This document shows positions 12,201-21,454 of a stretch of DNA of 64,000 bases, piece after piece (position 1 is the stretch's first letter; each line of letters opens with the position of its first letter). The notes under the pieces were generated by a model, which did no database searches, was not told the origin of the DNA, and saw only the letters and a program-made list of their open reading frames with translations. The stretch is taken from contig JARCOQ010000006.1 in NCBI GenBank assembly GCA_029207755.1, forward strand, positions 26,308,022 through 26,372,021. The letters are read 5' to 3'. This DNA comes from Chamaea fasciata (lineage: Eukaryota; Chordata; Aves; Passeriformes; Sylviidae). Both the position numbers and the translations under genes were made by a program.

Positions 12201-15200
12201 CCGTTCCCTCTCTCCTGCCTTTCTCTCCCCTGGAATGAAGATCATATCTTGGTCTGTAAGCTTGGATTTTGCTGGCCAGGAGATCTCTCCCAGCACAGAG
12301 AGAAGTTGTTTTCCTGCTTATGTAGTTTCTTTTAATATCTCTGCTCCCTCCCTCTTTTGTTTTTCTCTTGGAAGGTGGTGCAGGCCTGTGTCGGAGGCGG
12401 GATAAGTGCCGGTCTTCTCAGACTTTTCACAGGCCCTGGTTCACTTGCCTTTAAAAGTTGGGAGCATGGAACACGTGTTGTGCCATGGAAAGGGAGCTTT
12501 CTTGTACTTACTCTTATAAAACCACAGAAAGATCTCACAGTGCTTTGGAAAGTGAATGCTCATCTGGAATGAGCAGCCTTCGACCATTCTCTTGCAAACT
12601 GAGTCCACAGCACTTGTTTCTCTGAGGAAATGAGTTAGAAATACCAAAGCACTGGGTAACCAAGTAAGGTTTATTCCCTGGCTGTTGATGGAAGTGTCTT
12701 TATAGAAAGTAGAAAACCACATACAAACATATTCTCTGTCCAGTAGAATAAAATAAGCCATAGGAATGTGTCCCTGAACTGTGGAATTGTATTCTCACCA
12801 GCTCTGCCCCATGACCATCTGGGCTAAGGGCTCATCTCTGACAGCAGTAATTTCTGAATTACTTCTAATCACTGAATTACTGAACATTCTGAAAGGACGA
12901 TACAATTTTTTTTTATTAAAAAGACTGATGGATGAGAAAGCCTGTCGACACCACATTACACCAACTCCCTCTGGCCCATCATACTTAAGAAATTTGTGCA
13001 AAATTTGAGATTATTTACTGCTGCTCATGAATTCTAAGGTAGCATAAAGTACTGAAAAATACATCCCCTTCTTATTTATAAATGCGTCCTCCTTTTTATT
13101 ACAGATGTAATTTTAGCTTTTACTCCAGTGCCTTCCTACAGAAATTGACTCGGTGACTCAAGTATGCATTTTACAAGAACATATTTTGTATCTCAGTTTT
13201 TCCAGAAGTTCCACCTTTCAATCTGGCTGATTGTTTTGCTTTTGGTATTTTGAGACAGAGGAAGAAGATTCCATTCTCCAGTTATTTTAGCACTTTCATC
13301 CAGCTCCTTATTAATCATCTCCTTTATAAAACCAGTTTACTGAGGCGTTGTCTCATTTTCATCATCCTTTCCCATTTCCCCTTTTTGTGGTTTCTACCAC
13401 ACCCCTTCATGTGTTGGAGACACCATGGCTGTATGCATTGCTATATGTTAGCATATTTATTTATGGAATGATGTTAGAATACTCTCTATAGATCTCTAGA
13501 AGGGATCATTGAATCTCATTGCCACTGAAGTCAATCACACCACGTATTTCCTTCTATAAAATCTTCCAGCTCCATTTTACAGAAATTAGGCTTGATTTTG
13601 CTCCTTCCACTCCTGTTAGAGATCTGTTCTGGTGTTTTGCTATCTGACTCAGTTTATAGCCACTTATTCTTATGCTGGCATTGGCCCTCAGTTTTAACTT
13701 TCCTGGCTCATCCATCTTCTAAGCCCCACTTTTGTATATTTTATTTTGTCTCAACAACTGAACTGTTCTTACCTGAGCCATGAGCTTTACTTTCTCTCTG
13801 ATTCTCCTTCCAAGTGAGGCAGGCAGAGGGGACTAAAAGCAGCTGTGTGGTACTTAACTGCTGACTGGGGTTAAACCATGACAAACACTGATTTACTCTT
13901 GACTGGCTGACAGAATCACAAACTGTGCTGCAGATCTTTTCTGAAATTACTTATCTGCCATTGTTGGCTTTACACTTTCCTTTTGAAACAGCTCCTACTC
14001 ATCTCAAGATTAACTAGTCTTTCTTATCCAAATGACGATCTTAGAGCCAGCCAATGGAAGAAATTTTTTATTAATCTCTGCATGTCAGTAATGTTATTGA
14101 ATTTAATTATATTTTCATTAAACCTGTTCTAAGAGACACGCAGTTTGTCCAATATGCTAACTACTCCCAGCTCTGTCAACAGCAGATTTTATTAGCTTGC
14201 TTGTATTCTTGATGATACCATTGTAATGAATACATGAAGGATGACAGTAGCATTGATGAATCACACAGAGCACTTTCCTTCAGTCTGACACTTCCCATAC
14301 AGAACACTCCTCTGTCACTGTCTACTGATCCACATGCTCTTCTGCTTCAACGGCTGCTTCCTGTCTGGACAGCATCAGGTATTAGTGATCCCAAATAGAC
14401 TACATCTACCTCATTTCATGTCTTGAAGAGAAAGGGAAACAGCGAAAGATATCCTGCGGAAGCAACATCTCATGTAATTGCATACTTAATTTTTTATTCC
14501 ATTTATTCTCATATCTTTAATTATTCTTTCCTTCAAATTTGTCTAGATTATTGTAAATTACCCTCCCCTTCTTCAATGCAAGTATTCCAGAATGACTTGA
14601 ATGCTAGAGTGAAAGTTTGTGCTCTTTTCACCCTCATCTTCACACACTTGGCCTGTTTGCACACTGGATAAGATAGTTTGTTTTCCCTCACTGTAGTAAT
14701 TACTCATGACTTACTTCCCATTATTCATCTTTCTTCTGCATCCATCTTTTATGCAATCATCTTTATTAAAACTAGAAGCAAAATGCTTCTTGGTTTTCTA
14801 AACATTGCCAGACTTCCTTCAACCTGTTTGCCCTTCTCACCACATGATTGCACCGCCCTGTTTCTTTTTCCCTGCTTGAAGTAACTGCTTCTAGCTGACA
14901 CAATTTATCTTCTGCATTTCCTCATCTTGAAGACAAAACTTTCTTAGGAGAGTGATCCTCTTCACTTTCACCTTTTGGAAACAGGTTTTCTGTTTCCAAT
15001 GACCTTAGTTACCAAGATGGCAGATAATCTTCTATGAAACCCTCTCCCTTTGCTCAAGGTACAATGTCCAGTTTATTTCTGCCGCACTGGCATAAAGAAA
15101 TCTTTTCCTTGTATTGAAGTCCTTGAGTCTTTCAGCCTTGTTGATTTATTTCTAATTATGTCTCTTTCCCCTTTTGACTTAGAATTCCTTTCTATAAAGA

Positions 15201-15410
15201 TGTTTTATCCATCTATTTATGTTAAACTGCACCTACGAAACAATTTTTCTCCCCCTGTGACCTTAGTAGCCTTACAATACATGCACTACTCACAAAGCCA
15301 ATCCACTATCACCCCTGGTGTTAGCCTGGTGGCTGGCAAGGAGAGCAGCTCCTCTGTTGTACCCAGCACCGCTCAGCCCCAGGCGTGGTTCAGAGTCCGC
15401 TCTCACCTCG

Positions 15411-15590
15411 CAAGGCAAGGCAAGGCAAGGCAAGGCAAGGCAAGGCAAGGCAAGGCAAGGCAAGGCAAGGCACGGCACGGCACGGCAGGGCAAGGCAGGG
15501 CAAGGCACGGCACGGCACGGCACGGCACGGCACGGCAAGGCAAGGCAAGGCAAGGCACGGCAAGGCAAGGCAAGGCAAGGCAAGGCATGG
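15411..15590. repeat. CARGG-type pentanucleotide array (36 units)
   Basis: Thirty-six consecutive 5-bp units. Most are CAAGG, with blocks of CACGG (three around 15471-15485 and six at 15506-15535, plus one near 15556), two CAGGG and a final CATGG. Because 5 is not a multiple of 3 and no unit contains a stop, all six frames stay open and give pentapeptide repeats (GKARQ-like on +, LPCLA-like on -); these are not proteins. The array ends about 500 bp before the RASL11B start codon, at the upstream edge of its CpG island, so it is part of the promoter region or an extended 5' UTR. The CACGG variants add CpG sites. Length polymorphism is likely. Confidence 0.95.
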
Positions 15591-15943
15591 CATCCGGAGG
15601 TGGGTGGCAGGAGGTGTGTGGCGGCAAGTGCAACCCAGACTGACACGCACAGGACCGATGTGTCCGCCCGCCTGGGAACCAGGGGGGTGGCCGAGCCTTT
15701 ATGGACGCCGCGTGCAGTACAGTCTGCCCGGCGGGATTTTGGGAGAACACGGCGGCGCCGAGACCTTCGGAAACGCTCGATCCGCCGCCGTTAGGGTGCG
15801 GCGGGTGTTTGACCCCCTTAGAGCGGGGAGGTCGCACACAGACACAGACGCCTCATTTCTGACATCCTTCCCCCCCCGAGGCGCGGTGTCCGCCGCGCCC
15901 CCCGCAGCCGCTCAGCCCGCCCGGCACGGGCGGAGCGCGGCTC

Positions 15944-15982
15944 GGGGCGGGTGTTCGGGGCGTGTTTCGGGGCGTGGCGGGG
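15944..15982 (+). other. G-quadruplex-forming candidate in RASL11B promoter
   Basis: Four runs of four G (15944-15947, 15957-15960, 15969-15972, 15979-15982) are separated by loops of 9, 8 and 6 bases. The site lies about 110-150 bp upstream of the start codon, in the proximal promoter or 5' UTR, with the G runs on the sense strand, so both DNA and RNA forms are conceivable. Formation in cells is inference. Confidence 0.55.
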
Positions 15983-16090
15983 CGGCGTTCGGGCGCTCTG
16001 AGTGGCCGCCAGGGGCCGGGGCGGGACGCGGGGGCGAGAAAAGGGCCGGGGGCGCGGTGGCGGTAGCGGCGGGCGCGGGTCGTGGACGGG

Positions 16091-16214
16091 ATGCGCCTGA
16101 CGCAGAGCATGTGCACCATCGCCGAGTGCGCGCCCGGCGGCGACGGCCCCGCCACCGCCCGGCCCCGCCTCGTCAAGATCGCCGTGGTGGGGGGCAGCGG
16201 AGTGGGCAAGACAG
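16091..16214 (+). CDS. RASL11B: RASL11B coding exon 1
   Basis: Encodes residues 1-41 and the first base of codon 42, ending immediately after the P-loop Lys-Thr. The donor is G|GTGAGG (phase 1). The 5' UTR extends upstream for an unknown distance in the CpG island. Confidence 0.95.
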
Positions 16215-18804
16215 GTGAGGGGGGCAGCGGCCGGGGCGAGGCGGGTCGGGGGCTGGCAGCCGGGGAGCATGGCTAATGGTGCCTGTCTGTGCCTGCCCGC
16301 AGCGCTCGTGGTGCGGTTCCTCACCCGGCGGTTCATCGGCGACTATGAGCGGAACGCAGGTAGGCGGGCGGCGGCGCGGCTTTGTTCCCGCCGGGATGGA
16401 GGTCGGGCAGGGGGCACCGCGGGCCGGGGGAAGCGCGGCGCTTTGCCGCCGGCGGGTGCCTCCCCTGAGGGTGCCTGGGCTGGGGGGGCGCGGGTGCAAG
16501 CCCTGAGAGAGAGCGTGCGAGAAACCCCAGCGCTGAGCCGAGGCACAGGTGGGGAGGGAAGAGCTCGCTGCCCCCGGGACTGCGGGGCGCTCGGCAGGTG
16601 CTGCCAGCGGCGCGAATCCCCGGGGTTCCGCGGCTGCTGGCTCCCTGAGAGCCGCTTCCCTCCCCGGTCTGCTGGCAGCCCTCGGAAAGGGGCACGCCAG
16701 ACACGGCCACATGCCGTTTGTGGTCGCAGTAGCTCTAGAGATGGGTTGTACTGCAGGTCCCTGGCAGAATTTGCTTCATGTGGTGAAAGTACCCCTTTTT
16801 TGAAGGAGCCCCTTAGCTAAAACAAGAAAACGTTCTGTAAACCTATAATTGTATTGTTCTTTGCAAACTGAGTGCCAGCGGCTCCACGGGCTGGGCAGGG
16901 CCAGTTTAAAGGGGAAAATGGAGAGGTGATGTTATGTACCTCAGTGCGAGGTCTAAACTAATGCCGGTGTAAAATATACAGTCTTCTGTTGAGGAAATTA
17001 CTTGAAAAAGCCAAACAAATGAAAAAAAAATACCAACCCAGAAAATCTTACAGGCCAGCTAACGGGGAGCTTCACTAAATTGTGGAAATACTAAATGACA
17101 AGAAAACTGCTTTTCTATATAATGAAAGCGGGTTATTTTGCACTTTTACTTTTAATCATTCAAGATAAGACAATCTTTAAGAAATTAGGTTCCAAGTTGC
17201 CTACCATTTAATCCCCAGCTTTAATACAAGTCGACTCATTATTAAATCCCAGGTTTTTAGTAATATCATAAATAAATAAATATTGTTAACCCCCAAAAAG
17301 CTTGTTACACTGGTTGCATGCTTCATGAGTGGCAATATGACTTTCCCTACACAACTAATGGGCAGCAGAAGCAACATTTGTTTGTAGATTGGTGACTGTA
17401 CTTGTGAACCTGTTGATGTTCTTGTCAGGTAATCTCTACAGCAGGCACATCCAGGTAGATGGAGAGATGTTGGCCATCCAAGTGCAAGATACTCCAGGAG
17501 TTCAGGTGAGCTAGATGCAACTGTGCTGCCAGAGCAGCTCTAAATGTTTGTATGCTTGCATCCCTCTGTGTAGCATCTTGTTATGGTCTTTCGGTCAAAT
17601 ATTTTTCTGTCCATTTCAGAGTTTGGTTTTGTTTGGTGTGGGAGAGGTGGCAACTTGTGTTTTAAACAGTCAAGCTAGCTGTGTTGAGATACTGTTTCAA
17701 TGAATCATTGTTCATTGGAGGCCCGTTACTTTTGAGTGGCTGAATTGCCTCATTCCTGTATGTTGGGAACATTAGGCACAAACCCAGAAACAATTCAAAC
17801 TGGTATATGTGAAATATGGTATATGAAAAAATAAACGTCATGACCACTGCCCAACAAGCTTCATAAATGTGTATGACAAAGTGAAGTCTGCTGCATTGTG
17901 GCTGTGCTCATTAGTGTGTCGAAAGTTAAAGTTTTGAATGTATAGACCTGAGTAATGCTGGATTGTTGCCTTCTTGAACTGGGCAACACTCCAGGTCTAA
18001 ATGCTTCCAGCTCGTATCTTTGCTTCCCCAGACTTACTGTCTAGCCAGTTAATTTCCCATTCTGTGGAACTACAAAGTCTTTCTCTGCATGCAGAACTAC
18101 TCAGGTCAATTTTCCATTTGAGTATAGCAAACTCCAGTGTTAAATTCCAGCTTTTTGCAGCTGAATCAACATCTGCATTTATTCGCTATGCTCAGATTAA
18201 GTTCATACTTACTATGTGAAATCCAAATATATGTCTGAAGCTGTAAAATGCTGTTTGGCTTTACAGACTCTTGGAGACAGGTTCCTTTAATCTTTTATGA
18301 CTTCAGCTATCTAATTTGAGACCATTCATTTTTCAGATTCATGAACACAGTCTGGATTGTAATGAGCAGCTGAACAGATGCATTCGCTGGGCAGATGCCC
18401 TGGTGATTGTCTTCTCCATCACTGACTATAAGAGCTTTGAACTACTCAGTCACCTTTACCATCACGTTCGACAGCTGCATCCAGGGAACATGGTCCCTGT
18501 TGTCATTGTGGCAAACAAAGCTGATCTCTTGCATATCAAAGAGGTGGAACCTCAGCAGGGACTTCAGCTGGCCAATATGCTGGGCTGTACTTTCTATGAA
18601 GTATCTGTCAGTGAAAACTATAACAACGTCTTCAATGCCTTCCATCTCCTCTGTAAAGAAGTCAATAAACAGCAAATAACCAGCACCCCTGAGAGGAGGA
18701 GAACCTCTCTTATTCCACGGCCAAAATCACCTAACATGCAGGATCTGAAGAGAAGGTTTAAGCAAGCTTTGTCTGCCAAAGTGAGGACTGTCACTTCTGT
18801 TTGA
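16091..18804 (+). CDS. RASL11B: RASL11B, Ras-like GTPase family 11 member B (4 coding exons)
   Basis: The joined coding sequence is 16091-16214, 16303-16359, 17429-17505 and 18337-18804: 726 nt giving 241 residues plus stop, against about 248 in human (from memory). It encodes a small GTP-binding protein of the Ras superfamily. Seen in the sequence: P-loop GGSGVGKT (residues 34-41), a switch I region without the usual Ras threonine (GDYERNAGN, 54-62), DTPG (81-84) in place of Ras DTAG and with no glutamine at the Ras position 61 equivalent, NKAD (146-149), and a SVSE element (176-179) in the place of the SAK loop. The tail is basic and highly conserved ([16 protein letters not shown], 214-229) and ends in TSV with no CAAX box, so prenylation is not expected. 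All splice sites are GT-AG and keep the frame. The ATG at 16091 opens the family N-terminus MRL..MCTIAE; a GTG nine bases upstream is not a eukaryotic start. The first 25 residues are Ala/Pro/Gly-rich and somewhat shorter than in mammals. The family is linked to TGF-beta-responsive expression and to nodal/mesoderm signalling in fish (from memory). Confidence 0.97.
16215..16302 (+). other. RASL11B: RASL11B intron 1 (88 bp)
   Basis: A very short GC-rich intron, GTGAGG to CCCGCAG, inside the CpG island. It splits codon 42 directly after the P-loop. No stop codon would be needed for retention to matter: 88 is not a multiple of 3, so an unspliced transcript would shift frame. Confidence 0.9.
16303..16359 (+). 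CDS. RASL11B: RASL11B coding exon 2
   Basis: A 57-bp microexon-like exon covering the end of codon 42 through codon 60 and the first base of codon 61 ([18 protein letters not shown]), the helix after the P-loop and the start of switch I. Acceptor CCCGCAG, donor GCAG|GTAGGC. Confidence 0.95.
16360..17428 (+). other. RASL11B: RASL11B intron 2
   Basis: 1069-bp GT-AG intron in phase 1. The first 350 bases continue the CpG island; the rest is AT-rich. I see no other feature in it. Confidence 0.9.
17429..17505 (+). CDS. RASL11B: RASL11B coding exon 3
   Basis: 77 bp encoding the end of codon 61 and residues 62-86 (from NLYSRH to DTPGVQ), that is switch I to switch II. Acceptor TTGTCAG, donor TTCAG|GTGAGC in phase 0. 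Confidence 0.95.
17506..18336 (+). other. RASL11B: RASL11B intron 3
   Basis: 831-bp GT-AG intron in phase 0, AT-rich, with no other feature that I can support. Confidence 0.9.
18337..18804 (+). CDS. RASL11B: RASL11B coding exon 4 (terminal)
   Basis: 468 bp encoding residues 87-241 and the TGA stop. It carries the second half of the G domain ([18 protein letters not shown] at 146-149, SVSE at 176-179) and the conserved basic tail. The acceptor is a clear T-rich tract ending TTTTTCAG. Confidence 0.97.
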   Translation: MHEHSLDCNEQLNRCIRWADALVIVFSITDYKSFELLSHLYHHVRQLHPGNMVPVVIVANKADLLHIKEVEPQQGLQLANMLGCTFYEVSVSENYNNVFNAFHLLCKEVNKQQITSTPERRRTSLIPRPKSPNMQDLKRRFKQALSAKVRTVTSV

Positions 18805-19930
18805 CAGCACAGGCCTTGGTCGACCCAACAACCCAACGTTTAGCTTGAGATTGAAACCTGGGGTGTTTAACACTGGCACATGTAGAATCCAAGGCATTGT
18901 GAAAGGAAGATGGGTTGAGTAGCCTTTTGCATGGTAGAAGTCTTTCAGCAGTTGTTTAAAAAAGGAACAGTATCAGATTTAGAAAAGGAAAAAAAACCCT
19001 AAACCCTCCTGAAAAAGTTCTAGGATGTGACTTGCTGAACAGGTATTTTCATTTGGAAAGGGAACTTTTCAGAAAATTGAAACAATTTGCCTTTTCCCCA
19101 GTTGGACAGAATTGGCTTTCATTTGTGCAGAAACAACCTTTTTGCCGTAACTCAGCTAGAGCAGGGAAATGCCCTGAACTGCAGGTCTCTGTTCAGAAGT
19201 AACCACTTGAGTTTTGTTCTCACATGGATGAAGGACAGCATGATGCAACTGTTTAATTTTATTGCTCAGTAGAACTGTTTTTTTCTGTGTATTTCAAAAC
19301 AAATAAGCAAACATCAAATGGTTATGTAAAAATAAGTGTAAAATAAGTGGACAGGACTGAGCATCAAGACTGTAAACAATGGTCCTTTATTTTTTACTAG
19401 CCATGTTATTGCCAACAACTTGACCATACCCTTTGTATGCAAAGTTATTGTCCACAGGGTGTAAACATATCTAATTACAAACAACTCTTTTACTGTCTTA
19501 AAAAAGTACTTTCCAGACTAAATGATCCAACATGCAGCTTCTGAGGAATGTGTGGAGTGATAATCTATTACAGATGCCATTCTAAGACATTCTTTTTTCT
19601 CTCTTGTGTGCAGTAGGCACAAAAATAACAAAAGGTGTGAAGCATGGCTGGCTCCAGGCAATGAAGCTGATGGCTTGTTCTGAGCTGAGCCAGACCCTCT
19701 TTGTTCTTAAACACATGGCAGATTTATATAAATACTTAATTTTTTTTTTTTAATATTGAGCCAATGGAGTTCAGAGCCTAAGGGCCTTATACACATGCAC
19801 TTTAAAAAGCCAGTCGTGCTTTTGTTTAAACTGTAACTTATTTATTTTGTGTACAGTTACTCCTCCTAGGGAGTGGACTTTTCATTCTTACTGCCTGGTA
19901 TAATATTAAATTTTTGAATTGCATATTTCC
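18805..19930 (+). other. RASL11B: RASL11B 3' UTR (end inferred)
   Basis: AT-rich sequence after the stop. It contains an AU-rich stretch around 19838-19848 (TTATTTATTTT) that could affect mRNA stability. No AATAAA was seen in this interval; the end is placed after the ATTAAA at 19905-19910. A length of about 1.1 kb fits the size of mammalian RASL11B 3' UTRs as I recall it. Confidence 0.6.
19905..19910 (+). terminator. RASL11B: Candidate polyadenylation signal of RASL11B (ATTAAA)
   Basis: ATTAAA, the commonest variant signal, is followed within about 20-35 bases by a GU/U-rich element (CCTTGTGTGTTCTTTGG). This gives a predicted cleavage site near 19925-19935. It is the best candidate seen downstream of the stop codon; alternative sites cannot be excluded. 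Confidence 0.5.
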
Positions 19931-21454
19931 TTGTGTGTTCTTTGGGGGTGAGAAACAAGGAGTAGCAACCAGTGAACTGCTGAAACAAAGTAATAGCTTT
20001 CTAGAGGTAGTTAACATACACATGCAGAAACCGCGAGGTGTCCTTTCCTGCCTATGCTGTTGCTTTATTAGCATAAACCACAGGGGTTTTGCTCTCACAA
20101 GTGCTTTATGACTTCCTTTTAAGAAATTCTTTTAGGAGGGGAACTGAATAAGGCAAAGACCTTTCAAATTAAAATGGGATTCTTCAGTTCCACTTGTCAA
20201 AAATACCTTGGTCTTTAGTGAGAAAGGAATGGTGTGAGGTAGGTCAAAACCTGGAAGAACATGAATTCTAAGTGACTGCCCCTTTCTTAAAAAAAAAAAA
20301 AAAAAAAAAAAAGACGTTTTTGTTTTGCGCTATATCACCATGAAGAACTTAATCAAATTCCAAGTCTTCAACTACCTTTTTCATGTTTAAAGTGGCTTTA
20401 CTAGAAGCCTTCCTGAGGAAGGTGTTTGTGCTGGTACTAGGCTGATGGACATACAAGCTCACCTTGTTAGCACACAACTGCAATAAGTGATGCAGGGAAG
20501 CTCTGACAGGGTCCTGCTGATGATAATCTTTTGGACCATGAGTTACTGCCAAGTGATTTAGGACTGGAGTTGCAAACAAAACTAAGCTTGCCCTTCCACT
20601 CTGAACTTATACCAAATAGTGCTTAGCTTATTAATAGAGAAGTAAATCAATTTCCCAAGGGTAGCTTTATGTTTTCTCTTCTTGCCTTTTGAGTATTGCC
20701 TGGTGTTGCAGGCAGAGGACTCAAGACAGTCTTTGATGTTGTCTTGCACCTGCCTGTGAAACTTTCTTCTGTGCTGTTTCAACTCACATGGAATTGGCAG
20801 GAGATCCCTCATCCCTTGGCCTTTTCCCAGAGGGCAGGGTCCATGTAGCTGCTACAGCTATTTCCTACAAATAAGCTTATTGTTACACTAGGGCCACTGG
20901 AAAGACTCCACTGTACTTTTGGTCTGTAAGTATTTAGGTATGAGATGGTAGCTGAGTTCCAGCATCAATTACCACAGCTGTGGCCCCATGGGCTGAGAAG
21001 ATTCCCCCAAAGTGTGTGTGGGCCTGGAAGGCTACTCTCTGTCTCAGTCAAAGGAGCTACTTAACCCAAAGGAAGTGCAAGATCACTGATGTCTGCTTAG
21101 ACTCACCCCCTGCCTTCTCTATACAGCAGATCTTTAGATGGCCAAGTCAGAGACCTGAGGGCATTTGATGAAAGAGAGTGAGGGAGTGAAGACCACAACC
21201 AGCAGCCTCCATCAGCTCAGGAAGGCAGCAGTACCTCAGAGGTGTGAGTACCTCAGTTCAGCAATGGCCACTGAACATAGGGAAGCTTTTCTGCTATGAG
21301 CAGAGTGTAGGAAATGTTCTAGGACCGAGATAGAAGGTCTAGATTCCTAGGGGCAATCAAATAATGCAAAAGTAAAAGGAGTTGCAGGAATATGCAGTTT
21401 TGGTATGTATAGCTCTGCATAGTAGGAGAAAAGGAGAAGACAGATCAGGTTTGG
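19931..21454. other. Convergent intergenic gap between RASL11B and SCFD2
   Basis: About 1.5 kb between the proposed 3' ends of the two tail-to-tail genes. It holds a 24-base A run and several short frames without recognisable similarity. If either gene uses a more distal polyadenylation site, the transcripts would approach or overlap here. Confidence 0.5.
20289..20312. repeat. 24-base poly-A tract
   Basis: Uninterrupted A run in the gap between the two genes. It could cause internal priming of oligo-dT cDNA from RASL11B read-through transcripts, so apparent 3' ends mapped here need caution. Confidence 0.9.

Larger units (their letters stand above)
1..15410. other. Intergenic DNA upstream of RASL11B
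   Basis: I found no exon, RNA gene or recognisable transposon body that I can support in this stretch. Open frames are short (135 residues or fewer), have no family resemblance that I recognise, and often overlap on both strands, as expected by chance. The sequence is mostly AT-rich and CpG-poor. Exceptions are listed separately: a TC dinucleotide tract, a 46-base T run, a CpG-rich patch at 8761-9070 and a 23-base A run. In human the next gene on this side is USP46, far away (from memory), so a gene-free interval fits. Conserved non-coding elements could be present but cannot be told from sequence alone. Confidence 0.6.
15640..16720 (+). promoter_or_regulatory. RASL11B: CpG island and promoter of RASL11B
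   Basis: A strongly GC-rich, CpG-dense stretch surrounds RASL11B exons 1 and 2, in sharp contrast to the AT-rich DNA on either side. It holds several GC-box/KLF-like elements (GGGCGGG, GGGCGTGG) between about 15945 and 16030. I see no TATA box or CCAAT box at a convincing position, which fits a CpG-island promoter with dispersed start sites. The transcription start cannot be placed exactly; it most likely lies within the few hundred bases before 16091. Island edges are estimates by eye. Confidence 0.8.

Noticed and set aside
16082..16090. Upstream in-frame GTG start for RASL11B, adding three residues
   Set aside because: Eukaryotic initiation at GTG is not expected here, and the ATG at 16091 gives the conserved family N-terminus.
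15050..16218. Long open frames (up to 277 residues) across the pentamer array on both strands
   Set aside because: The array has no stop codon in any frame, giving GKARQ- and LPCLA-type repeats in all six frames. The frame running into RASL11B exon 1 is not the RASL11B frame.
20349..20579. Possible SCFD2 last exon, because a minus-strand stretch reads LFATPVLNHL
   Set aside because: The upstream residues do not match the family, and the exon at 23049-23141 fits in phase, in acceptor quality and in the VIVLS...ELLFA pattern.
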